From positions 1,822,001 through 1,886,000 of the forward strand of contig NC_064039.1 in NCBI RefSeq assembly GCF_932526225.1: a stretch of 64,000 nt of DNA. The letters run 5' to 3'. The stretch's first letter is position 1. Every line of letters begins with the position of its first letter. The notes beneath the pieces are model-generated. The model ran no database searches and was not told the DNA's origin. It saw nothing but the letters and a program-made list of their open reading frames with translations. Positions 1 to 12,000 of the stretch are shown one piece after another. The translations under genes and the position numbers were made by a program. Source of the stretch: Nematostella vectensis. Lineage: Eukaryota > Cnidaria > Anthozoa > Actiniaria > Edwardsiidae.

Positions 1-95
1 AAACAGAATCTTTCGTTAAATTCTCTAGCTAATCTTTGCCTTCACCTAGTCAGAGTTTTCTATTCATCAAGTTAACGTCTCCTTTTTTTCCTCAG

Positions 96-3000
96 ACGCG
101 GAATATTTCCCTAGTTTTAGTAGATCAAGACAGCCTCGTATACTTTAATGTTCCAAACGTGAAACTCGTCAACCCTTCCGACTGTGTGGACATGGACTGT
201 GACGGGATGAAAGAGGTGCTGATCTCAGACTTGGACGGCTCCCTTACAGGGTTGAAAACGGGGAGCATCATCTCCAAGGCGGAGTTCGAGTGGAATGGCG
301 AACCGCGCCGCGGACTTGGTGAGCAATCTAAATAATTATCAAGACCATGGTTTTCTTGCCTAGAAAATAGATAAGCTATTATATACTAACAAGCTTGTCA
401 TTAACAAGCCTTTATTATATGGCTATGATAGTACGCGCGTTGTGATTGGCTTATTGGTAGTCGTGACATTCCCGTATTACGCGTCTCTGAGGGCATTACG
501 TAACTCCGTATTGCCTACGAATAAATGTTCACAATGTTCTTCTGTTTTTTGAATTTTTTTTCCACCTTGAAACTGCAAAATGTGTTGTTTTGTTCGGTTG
601 CACAAATTTCGCTTAAACAAAATCGACCACCAAAAAAATGGGAATGGACGAGCACTCTGAGTCGGATTTTTATTATCATGAAGAGATTAAAAAGGAAAAT
701 TTGTACAAAAAGAGAAACAATAAGATGACAATGATGGGTTTAAAATGACTAGTGCATAAACAGTCCATTCTTGTCGTGAAGACTGACATCTGAGCTTTCT
801 TTGTTATTGCTTGGATCAACTTCACCTATGATAAAACCTGTAGCTTCCAAAAGGTGCAAATAGAGAGAAAGTTGAATCTTTTCACTCATTTTACATTTTT
901 GATTTGGCAGCGCGCGAGATTTTCTTGTTTTCCCGCCTTTTTGAAATCGATCGATAAACTAATCCATATTCGCGCGAAAGCGAAAGTTGATTTGTTTTCT
1001 GGTCATTTTTATTTTAAAAAGCCGTATGATAACTTTTTAACTTTGCAATAAACTATTTTATAGTTTCGCAATTTTACTAATATCATCGATGTCCCTAATT
1101 TGATTATATTTCTGTGTAAGTCTATCCTAATAAAGGTGTTAGGTAAGTGTTGCCTTTTTAGCCCCGTAGCCAGAAGTGGGGTGGGGGGTCGGCTTAATGG
1201 GAAAGCAACCCCCCCCCTTTTGTCCTACCCGCTCAAAATCCTGGTTACCGGGCCTGATTGCAATCAAAACGCGTACGCACTGAGGAATAGAAAAAAATAG
1301 AATGCACTGAAGAATAGAAAAAAAACTCTAAACCAACTTTAACCTATATATTTTGGTATTTTTTGGTTATCCTTTAAAAACTTTAAACAAGAGGTTAATT
1401 CATTTTTCTATCCCCTCCAGGCGATTATCGTATCCCCACTCCGATGCTTACTTCTCCCGACGGATCAAAACTCGACCCCGCTAAACTCGCACCGCATCAC
1501 GGGATCGTGAGAGGCACGAGGACAAACAGCACGTGCACTTGGAAAGCCGTTTGGAATGCGTATCAATGTCACGCAATAGGTAACTGACAATATCACGGCA
1601 CGTACTGAGTTTCAGTGCATAAATAACTACACAATGTGACCCAAGGTAACAATATCGACTTGTCACATTGACGCAGTTAAGGGTGTTATTGCTTTAGTTG
1701 CTGTTGTTGTTGTGATTATCGTTTTTGACTCCTTCTGGCTAGACTACAAGATGATGGTCATCGAGAGCCTGGATGCAGATACTGAGGTGCGCCGGCTATC
1801 ACCTGTAGCCTTGTCAGCGGATGGCTATACAAATCTACTGAACGGCCCACAAGATCGAGGCTGGTGCTTTGGGTACACTTGCCAGGAGAGAATCTCTACT
1901 TTTTACGCGATCGCAGCAACACACAGGAACTACACTATGTACTTCACGGGTATGTGAATTATCTCTTCCTTGGACTATCGCTATGTATTTCCAAAGCTTA
2001 TCATATTTCCATAATTCGTGAATTTCCTTCATTTTTTAGCGATTCTTAGCTTGGTTTGATTGTCTGGTTATCCTAAAAATTGGCCTCATCTGTCACTCTT
2101 TCTTGCCAAAGCAATCCTTCTATGTAAACACAGTTTACCTCTTTAAAGGCCGCTTGCAAACAGCAGCCTGCAAGTTTACTGCCATTTTTATGGTTGTCGT
2201 ACATAGGTAGCTTCATAATCTATATGGCTTGTAATCAGAAGAGAAAAAACAGTGATTGTGACCATCTTTACTCAATTGAGAAGATATTGCGCAACCAGCA
2301 ATGCTGTCTTGTGTTGCCGCTGGGCTTTCGAGCACGAAATAACAACTTAAAACTTTGTCACAGGAACTAACCCTGAGAAGCTCCGCCTTCGTCTGTTGAA
2401 CAGCCCACGCTCTGCGGTCCTGAGGGTGGCCATCTGGTACTCTACGCCCCAGAGACTAGACGTGTACAGGAAGGGAGTCTACTTATACCCAACCAACGCA
2501 GACCTAAAGGCCAACGGATACGCACTGAAGAAAAAGGATCCAAAACTCCCGCATGATCAGTTTGAGCCCCCGCTTTCGAGCATCAGCGGTGCTAATTATT
2601 ATGACAGACGCACGCAAACGATGATGGTTGTTTTGAGAGGAGGTGAACCAGTGGACATTAGAACGATGCCAATCATACAACTTAGCATTGGTAAGTGACA
2701 GCCGCCAATCATACAACTAAGCATAATAATGATAATAATGTTAAAATAATTATAAAAATAGATATAATAATAATGATATTGATAATGATGATGATGATCT
2801 TACCATATCTCAAGGCATCAAGGCAGTGCGCATCGATGAATTCTTCGAAAAGAATTTCGTCGCCAACTTAGCAGCGCTTCTCGGGATCGACAAGTCGCGA
2901 ATCCGTATCGTGGAAATCGTCGGTGCGTCGCGCAGGCGACGTCGCATGGTGTCGAGCAAAGCGATGTTCGTGTGCATAGATATTGCCAACCCGCCGCTGA

Positions 3001-6000
3001 CCAGTATCCCGTACACTGGTGACGAAGATGGTAACAGCACTTCCGGTGACAGGTGGGACGTCACAGTTATCGCGCTTAAAGGTTCTTAGACGATATCTAG
3101 CGTAAATCGCGCTTAAAGGTTCTTAGACGATATCTAGCGTAAATCGCGCTTAAAGGTTCTTAGACGATATCTAGCATCAATCGCGCTTTAAGGTTCTTAG
3201 ACGATATCTAGCATAAATCGCGCTTAAAGATTTTTAGACGATATCTAGCATAAATCGCGCTTAAAGGTTCTTAGACGATATCTAGCATAAATCGCGCTTA
3301 AAGATTCTTAGACGATATCTAGCATCAATCGCGCTTAAAGATTCTTAGACGATATCTAGCATAAATCGCGCTTAAAGATTCTTAGACGATATCTAGCGTA
3401 AATCGCGCTTAAAGGTTCTTAGACGATATCTAGCGTAAATCGCGCTTAAAGGTTCTTAGACGATATCTAGCGTAAATCGCGCTTAAAGGTTCTTAGACGA
3501 TATCTAGCGTAAATCGCGCTTAAAGATTCTTAGACGATATCTAGCATAAATCGCGCTTAAAGGTTCTTAGACGATATCTAGCGTAAATCGCGCTTAAAGG
3601 TTCTTAGACGATATCTAGCGTAAATCGCGCTTAAAGATTCTTAGACGATATCTAGCGTAAATCGCGCTTAATGATTCTTAGACGATATCTAGCTTAAATC
3701 GCGATTAAAGGTTCTTAGACGATATCTAGCATAAAATCGCGCTTAAAGATTCTTAGACGATATCTTGCATGAATGGCATGGCGCTTAAAGACTCTTACAC
3801 ATTATTTAGCATAAATGGCGTCTTTTAAAAGATCTTGCAGGATATCTAGCATAGATGGCGCTTAAAAAACTCTCATTTTTTATTTCCAGCCCCACCACAG
3901 GTAGTCCGCCCGCGTCTCCGTCCCCCGATCCCAATATGATGTCATTCCAAGAGCTGCAGTCATTAGCCACGAAGGTAGTCCTGGTCGCACAGACTCAACA
4001 GATGGCAAAGGCACTTAAGATCGACGTGTTATCGATTGACGTTACAGATCCGGAACCGCCTCGGGTGGACCCGACGGGAGGTGTCCGAGCCACAAACGGA
4101 ACAGGTAAGCAAATGTTCAAAGTACGAGCTATCATCGTTATCATAAGAGAAAAATGTACAGAAAGCTTCAAGAGATAAGCTCGTGGACACATGTATCTAG
4201 TTCCCATTCATAAAAGTGGTCCCATTTGTTGACAAAGTTTTTAGTGAGATCTGTTTAGAGACGTGACTATACTATAGAATAAACTATCGAATAAATCCTT
4301 GTCCCACCATTTCCCAAGGTGGACCCGCCAATGGGACATGGAGATACGACCAGAAGGAGCGATGGAAGGAAGGCAACACCACAAAGGCCACACTTGACTA
4401 CCGCATCCCTGTGAGGCTCCTCGTGACCCGTAACCCGCGGGACGCTAACGAGACCGTCCCTTTTGGATCACAACCCTTGCTTCGGGTGGTAGACTCCCTG
4501 AACCGGACAGTGACGTCACTCGGACACGGGAATGGATCGCAGTGGTATGTTGAAAAGGGATTGATGTAGAATACATGATCATGATCATATCAGTAATATA
4601 AGATCATTATGGCAAGTAATCTCGTAGTAACTGCAATAACAGTGATAACAATCATTTTAGTGTATGCATACGTAGGCTAGCAAACCAAGTCAACCTGAAT
4701 GCGATTTTTCGGATTAAGCAGCACAAATTCTATATTTCCAGGTTCGTGACCGCAACCATCCGTCCTGGTACCGGAGACCCTGACGGCAGACTGGAAGGTA
4801 ACGTCACTATTCCATTCATCGAAGGCTGGGCAAACTACACCAACTTGCACATCACCCATAGTCACGACTCCTACATGCTGGACTTCAAGATTAGCAGGCC
4901 AGCAGCCTCCAGATTGAACGCTTCCACCGAGGTGTTTGAGGTCAAGGAACGATTGATGCTATTTAACCTTGTAACCGAACCTATTGACGCAAACGAGACC
5001 GTGCCCTTTAGCGTACAGCCTGTGGTTGAGGTACGCGACGCGATTACCGGGAAACTAGTGACGAATACTGGTTGGAAAGGGCGTAGGTGGTTATGCGAGG
5101 TTTCGCTGGAGAATCCAGAACTTAACAAAGGTAAAGAACATCTCGAGATGATCTTTTGGATTGGCTGCATCATTGTAGATGCAGTCATTAATTTCAATCA
5201 ATGATTAATGCAGTAACGTTCTATCAGTAGCTTTTATTTTGTTTGTGATGATAACGAAAATTGTATAATATTTGATAATTCTAATAATAAAGACGGTCAT
5301 GAATCAATGACGTGTTTTCTCAAATATTATTCCCCAGGCAAACTACATGGCTCTTCAGTAGTTGAGTTTTGTGACGGTCATGCAAGATTCACCAACCTGA
5401 GCATTGACCACGAGGGCAGCGGTTACATCTTATCGCTTCATGCGCATACTGTGCCCGCGTCACGCTACGTATTCAACACCACCACCGCGCCTTTTGATGT
5501 TAAGCAGCGCGAACTGAGCCTCGTTATCGTGCGACAGCCAGGGGACTGTAACGAGACAGTCACGTGCGGTAAGCAGCCAATCATTGAGATCATTGACGTA
5601 GCAACAGGTTTACTGGCCGGGAACCTGGGCTGGCGCGGCCGGGATTGGACGCTCGCGACAAGTCTGTTTGGGGGAATAAGTACCCAAAATCTGGTCGGCG
5701 CAAAACAGCAAATGATTCCAAAATCTGGTCGCGTTTCATTCAAAGACATAATGTTTGATAGAACGGGTTCAGACTATCGTCTCAATTTCACTGTGACGAC
5801 CTCACCGGTCTCTGGCAAGTATTCAGGGATGAAAATCCTTTCTGGTCAATTCGAAGTCAAGGCACGGAAGTTCTTTCTTGAAGTGGTGGAGGAACCTGGG
5901 TTTGTCAACGCCTCGATGCCTTTTGGAAGGCAGCCCGTGGTTGAAATACGGGACGAGGGCACACGTCGACGAGCTACGCCTCTAAGGGAACCGGTAGAGG

Positions 6001-9000
6001 TTCGAGTGTCTCTGGGGATCAACCCTAGGCCTGGGATCTCGGAGCTGAGTGGTGGCAAGTCTGTGATGGTAGTTAACGAGACGGCAGTGTTTACGGATCT
6101 CTTGATCACTCGCTGTGGGTCTGGTTACAGGCTACAGTTTGAGTCTAATGTGACCAAAGCTGTACTTTCTGCACCATTCGAGGTTAGCTAAGCCGATGTG
6201 TATGAATTGATATTTAGCAAAGTTTGCGAGCAAAATATCTTTCTTGTGTCTTGCTATTCGCACTATCCAGTTTACTGTCATCCAATTTTAGGTCACATGT
6301 AACGTCGTACATAATAGTAAAGACAACTACCCTCTTTTTTATAAGAACATCTAATTTTTTTGTTATTTAAAAACGATGTTCTTAAATTTCAGTGTATATA
6401 AGAATATGATAATTTTGTTACTATTTGCAAAATTTTTTTCTACATTTTAGAACGGCATGTTCTTATAGCATGTTCTTTAAATTTGGTGATATCGCAGGCA
6501 AAAAAAAAGAGTGTAATACAAATTATTATGTTTATGTAATACCATGGTATTCTGGTTACGTTCACAGGCCAATTACTAAATTGTTATCGCACGTTCTGTA
6601 TGCCTTATTATATATACTAATGGTACTCGGTTACGTTCGCAGGCCATGTATGTGAATGACTTCGCGCCGGAATTTGTCCCAATAAACCCCAACTATCAAG
6701 CAACCCTTCTTGAGAATACCACTACAGGAACCCAAGTACTCACGGTCAGCGCTGTCGACCACGACAAGGGATCCCAAGGCGACGTGTTTTTCACAATCTA
6801 CTCGGGCAACACCGACAATTCATTCGCAATCGATGACCGCTCGGGAGTAATCAAGACGAGGAGAACGCTTGACCGCGAGATGATTTCTATCTATGAACTT
6901 ACCATCCGAGCTCGGGACGACGCCGAGGCGGGAAAGGTTCGGTTTACAGATGCGCTGGTTTCGGTAATAGTCTCAGATGTCAATGATAACAGCCCAGTGT
7001 TCAGTCACGATGAATACCGCGCGCTTGTTAAGGAGACCGCGCGTGTGGGAGAGGCTATCATTCGCGCGCGAGCCACAGATCGGGACGCCGGCACCAATGC
7101 GAGGTTGCACTATACCATCACATCCGGGAACGAACAAGGGCTTTTTGCCATCAATGATGAAACTGGTGATGTCACGGTTGCCAAGCCGTTAGATTTGGAA
7201 GACGGTGCACTTACGTCGCTTGCATACCGACTAGGTAATATATGTATAATTATATATAATATATATAAAATTATATACAATATATATATAATATATAAAT
7301 ATATATATAATTTTAGTCACATGACTAAAATATATATAAAATTATATATAACATATATATAATATATATAAATATATATATAATTTTAGTCACATGACGT
7401 CAGCATTTGCCCCGTTCGTGATGCTTTTTGGTTCAAGCCACTTTGATTGTTTGCAAAAGCCTTGTTAATTTTATTCCAGTCATCTGTTATTTTCTTGGCC
7501 ATATTTTTTTAAAAAGCTTTAACTAGCCATTTTAAGATAATTCAAATGTCGCCATTCACCAAAGTCCTTTCCTTATGCCCGATGTGTCTGTTATCCCCCG
7601 TCCCGTCCCGTCCCCGTCCCGTCCCCGCCCCGTCCGATTTTCGACGTTAAAACACCTTTACGACCCCTGACTGCTCCCCCCTTTATTATACCCTATGAAA
7701 CTAAGACACTAGTCAAGATGGACTCTCAAGGCATGGGCTTGCTTTACTGTTAGTCACATTTGGTGTTTAGATGGTCTTATGATCTTTTCCAGGTGTTTAC
7801 GTGACAGATCAAGGATCACCTCCTCGAGGCAACTCTACAACTGTCCACATCCAAGTCACGCCAGTTAATGAGTTTTCACCAATCTTCAGAAGGGGTGTGT
7901 CACGCAATCTCACCATCAGGGAGCATCTCGACGTAGGACTGGGACTAGCGCTGATAGATCTTGACGCTAAGGATAAGGATTACGGTATCCAAGGTAAAGA
8001 TAACACCATTGTATCTATACCCGATGTAAAAATGACATCATCTATACCCAAGGTAAAAATAACACCCTGGTATCTATATCTAAGGCAAAAATTGAAAACG
8101 TGGTATCTATAACCCAAGGTAAAAAAGCATTTTATCTATTTCCAACGGTCTCTATTCATCGTCATCATAATCATTCACTATCAACATCACCAACATCAGC
8201 CCCATCATCAAAATTATCATTATATCAACATCATCGTAGGATCACTACACCACTTACTACGATAATTATCATCATTATCCGCATTAGCAACTCCCAGCTC
8301 CCTACTATCACCTCAAAAAACGCCACTTACATCTTTATGATCTACATGATTTCATTATCAACATCACAAAAAGTGATCATGATTTTAACAGTATTTATCA
8401 TCAGCCTACATCATCCTAATCACCACCGCTACCCCCACTTTCAACACTGTTAACTGAGACCACTTTCACCCACAGGTCATGTGTCGTACGCTATCTATTC
8501 CGGTAACCAGGCCGGCATGTTTAGAGTCGATGCGAACGGTACTGTCTATTTACTGGGGACCTTAGACTACGCACGCGCGCCTTCTTATCGACTTGTGATC
8601 CGCGCCACGGATGGCGGAGCCAAGGAAATGAGGAAACATGCGGATTTCACGCTGACAGTACTAGTAGAAGACATCAATGATAATGCTCCGAAATTCGCAT
8701 CTGACAAAACAATGGTTGACGTATATGAGACGTCGAAAATAGGTACGCATAGTTTCAAACAGACTTTGTGTTAAAGACGGTGAAACAAGTTTCTTATATT
8801 AAGGTATTGATAAGAAATGGATAAAGAAGGTGATTGAATTATCCAGATAATGGGAGTGGAAGACAATTGTATAATTTACGTCTTTTCTCTATTTATTGAA
8901 ATGGAAGCGAGATAGGGGTTGCCGCAGACCACTAGGATTTTATGGGCAAGTGTCATCTCTTTACATCATTGGGTGGACATTTGTGAGAGGATGAAAGTCT

Positions 9001-12000
9001 TTTGCCAGACCATGACAAATGATATATTTGTAAACTTGCTGGCGGGAGTTTTTACACTTAATGATAACGGTTTATTTGTAAACTTGCTGGCGGGAGTTTT
9101 TACACTTAATGAAAACGGTTTATTTGTAAACTTGCTGGCGGGAGTTTTTACACTTAATGATAACGGTTTATTCGTAAACTTGCTGGCGGGAGTTTTTACA
9201 CTTAATGATAACGGTATATTTGTAAACTTGCTGGCGGGAGTCTTTACACTTAATGATAACGGTATATTTGTTAACTTGCTGGCGGGAGTCTTTACACTTA
9301 ATGATAACGGTATATTTGTAAACTTGCTGGCGGGAGTTTTTACACTTAATGATAACGGTATGTTTGTTAACTTGCTGGCGGGTGTCTTTACACTTAATGA
9401 TAACGGTATATTTGTAAACTTGCTGGCGGGAGTTTTTACACTTAATGATAACGATTTATTTGTAAACTTGCTGGCGGGAGTCTTTACACTTAATGATAAC
9501 GGTATATTTGTAAACTTGCTGGCGGGAGTCTTTACACTTAATGATAACGGTATATTTGTAAACTTGCTGGCGGGAGTCTTTACACTTAATGATAACGGTA
9601 TATTTGTAAACTTGCTGGCGGGAGTTTTTACACTTAATGATAACGGTTTATTCGTAAACTTGCTGGCGGGAGTTTTTACACTTAATGATAACGGTATATT
9701 TGTAAACTTGCTGGCGGGAGTTTTTACACTTAATGATAACGGTTTATTTGTAAACTTGCTGGCGGGAGTTTTTACACTTAATGATAACGGTTTATTTGTA
9801 AACTTGCTGGCGGGAGTCTTTACACTTAATGATAACGGTATATTTGTAAACTTGCTGGCGGGAGTTTTTACACTTAATGATAACGGTATATTTGTAAACT
9901 TGCTGGCGGGAGTTTTTACACTTAATGATAACGGTTTATTTGTAAACTTGCTGGCGGGAGTTTTTACACTTAATGATAACGGTATATTTGTTAACTTGCT
10001 GGCGGGAGTCTTTACACTTAATGATAACGGTTTATTTGTAAACTTGCTGGCGGGTGTCTTTACACTTAATGATAACGGTTTATTTGTAAACTTGCTGGCG
10101 GGAGTTTTTACACTTAATGATAACGGTATGTTTGTTAACTTGCTGGCGGGAGTTTTTACACTTAATGATAACGGTTTATTTGTAAAGTTGCTGGCGGGAG
10201 TTTTTACACTTAATGATAACGGTATATTTGTAAACTTGCTGGCGGGTGTCTTTACACTTAATGATAACGGTTTATTTGTAAACTTGCTGGCGGGTGTCTT
10301 TACACTTAATGATAACGGTTTATTTGTAAACTTGCTGGCGGGAGTCTTTACACTTAATGATAACGGTATATTTGTAAACTTGCTGGCGGGAGTTTTTACA
10401 CTTAATGATAACGGAATATTTGTAAACTTGCTGGCGGGTGTTTTTACACTTAATGATAACGGTATATTTGTAAACTTGCTGGCGGGAGTTTTTACACTTA
10501 ATGATAACGGTATATTTGTAAACTTGCTGGCGGGAGTCTTTACACTTAATGATAACGGTATATTTGTTAACTTGCTGGCGGGAGTTTTTACACTTAATGA
10601 TAACGGTATGTTTGTAAACTTGCTGGCGGGAGTTTTTACACTTAATCATAACGGTTTATTTGTAAACTTGCTGGCGGGAGTCTTTACACTTAATGATAAC
10701 GGTATATTTGTTAACTTGCTGGCGGGAGTTTTTACACTTAATGATAACGGTTTATTTGTAAACTTGCTGGCGGGAGTTTTTACACTTAATGATAACGGTA
10801 TATTTTTAAACTTGCTGGCGGGAGTTTTTACACTTAATGAAAACGGTATATTTGTAAACTTGCTGGCGGGAGTTTTTACACTTAATGATAACGGTATATT
10901 TGTAAACTTGCTGGCGGGAGTTTTTACACTTAATGATAACGGTATATTTGTTAACTTGCTGGCGGGAGTTTTTACACTTAATGATAACGGTTTATTTGTA
11001 AACTTGCTGGCGGGAGTTTTTACACTTAATGATAACGGTTTATTCGTAAACTTGCTGGCGGGAGTTTTTACACTTAATGATAACGGTATATTTGTAAACT
11101 TGCTGGCGGGAGTTTTTACACTTAATGATAACGGTATATTTGTTAACTTGCTGGCGGGAGTCTTTACACTTAATGATAACGGTATATTTGTAAACTTGCT
11201 GGCGGGAGTTTTTACACTTAATGATAACGGTATATTTGTAAACTTGCTGGCGGGAGTTTTTACACTTAATGATAACGGTATATTTGTAAACTTGCTGGCG
11301 GGAGTTTTTACACTTAATGATAACGGTTTATTTGTCAACTTGCTGGCGGGAGTTTTTACACTTAATGATAACGGTATATTTGTTAACTTGCTGGCGGGAG
11401 TTTTTACACTTAATGATAACGGTATATTTGTAAACTTGCTGGCGGGAGTTTTTACACTTAATGATAACGGTATGTTTGTAAACTTGCTGGCGGGAGTTTT
11501 TCCACTTAATGATAACGGTATATTTGTAAACTTGCTGGCGGGAGGTTTTACACTTAATGATAACGGTATGTTTGTTAACTTGCTGGCGGGAGTTTTTACA
11601 CTTAATGATAACGGAATGTTTGTAAACTTGCTGGCGTGAGTCTTTACACTTAATGATAACGGAATATTTGTAAACTTGCTGGCGGGAGTTTTTCCACTTA
11701 ATGATAACGGTATATTTGTAAACTTGCTGGCGGGAGGTTTTACACTTAATGATAACGGTATGTTTGTTAACTTGCTGGCGGGAGTTTTTACACTTAATGA
11801 TAACGGAATGTTTGTAAACTTGCTGGCGTGAGTCTTTACACTTAATGATAACGGAATATTTGTAAACTTGCTGGCGGGAGTTTTTCCACTTAATGATAAC
11901 GGTATATTTGTAAACTTGCTGGCGGGAGGTTTTACACTTAATGATAACGGTATGTTTGTTAACTTGCTGGCGGGAGTTTTTACACTTAATGATAACGGAA

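Larger units (their letters stand above)
96..3052 (+). other. pkhd1l1-like: Fibrocystin-L (PKHD1L1) conserved C-terminal ectodomain, exons 1-5
   Basis: Five exons encode about 384 residues that I recognise as the region ahead of the C-terminus of vertebrate PKHD1L1. Landmarks are DCVDMDCDG near the start, YRIPTPMLT, the stretch around LLNGPQDRGWCFGYTCQ (about 1820-1890), YFTGTNPEKLRLRLLN, WYSTPQRLDVY and the basic RRRRR segment ahead of CIDIANPPLT (about 2935-3000). Cysteine pairs and N-glycosylation sequons fit an extracellular protein. In vertebrates fibrocystin-L is a very large single-pass surface protein; G8 and IPT/TIG domains expected upstream are outside the window. Exons join at phases 1, 1, 1, 1 and 2. 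The last donor is best placed at 3052 (CAG|GTGGGA), because it alone restores frame with the exon at 3890. Confidence 0.85.

Noticed and set aside
6189-6191. TAA as the natural end of a separate fibrocystin-L gene
   Set aside because: Not excluded, but the product would lack a membrane anchor and the next gene a signal peptide, while the splice phases match.
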